A stretch of 5,006 nt of DNA from the NCBI GenBank assembly GCA_031259515.1, contig JAIRLK010000344.1, positions 1 to 5,006 of the forward strand. The letters run 5' to 3'. Positions 4,996 to 5,006 of the stretch are shown one piece after another. The notes under the pieces were generated by a model that made no database searches, was not told the DNA's origin, and saw nothing but the letters and a program-made list of their open reading frames with translations. The position numbers were made by a program, and so were the translations under genes. The first letter of the stretch is position 1; each line of letters opens with the position of its first letter. This DNA is from Treponema sp. GTDB lineage: Bacteria; Spirochaetota; Spirochaetia; Treponematales; Breznakiellaceae.

Positions 4996-5006
4996 TAAAA
5001 AACTTT

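Overview
The window looks like a chromosomal segment from a moderately GC-rich spirochaete, most likely a Treponema of the termite-gut type. That placement is an inference from the Lgt sequence style, the linked MinD-like ATPase and the composition; no marker gene here fixes the taxon. Three blocks are visible. The left flank (1-549) carries the 3' end of an MFS transporter gene with a hairpin across its stop codon, then a small gene for a one-helix membrane protein with a coiled-coil tail.

The middle (about 550-2150) is an accessory insert in two parts. Positions ~570-1710 are strikingly AT-rich compared with both flanks. They hold a probably broken gene of unknown family (open segments in successive frames, no intact start) and, on the minus strand, a complete VapBC-type toxin-antitoxin pair with a recognisable promoter and an inverted repeat beside it. 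Composition then switches abruptly to GC-rich at ~1711-2110. This part has no convincing gene but is packed with inverted repeats: a perfect 12-bp hairpin, a terminator-like hairpin with a T run, and an interleaved pair of long inverted repeats that would form a pseudoknot rather than nested hairpins.

The right block (2154-4893) is a tight co-directional operon: an unrecognised four-helix membrane protein, a MinD/ParA/FlhG-type P-loop ATPase, and Lgt (prolipoprotein diacylglyceryl transferase). Spacing is 1 bp and 9 bp. Lgt performs the first step of lipoprotein maturation at the inner membrane. The ATPase and its membrane-protein neighbour could organise something at the membrane in space, but their link to lipoproteins rests only on gene order. 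A hairpin follows lgt, and a near-consensus sigma-70-type promoter at 4967-4995 points out of the window to the right.

No rRNA, tRNA, CRISPR array or intact transposase was seen. The best leads for something undescribed are the structured element at 1790-2000 and the membrane protein/ATPase/lgt operon.
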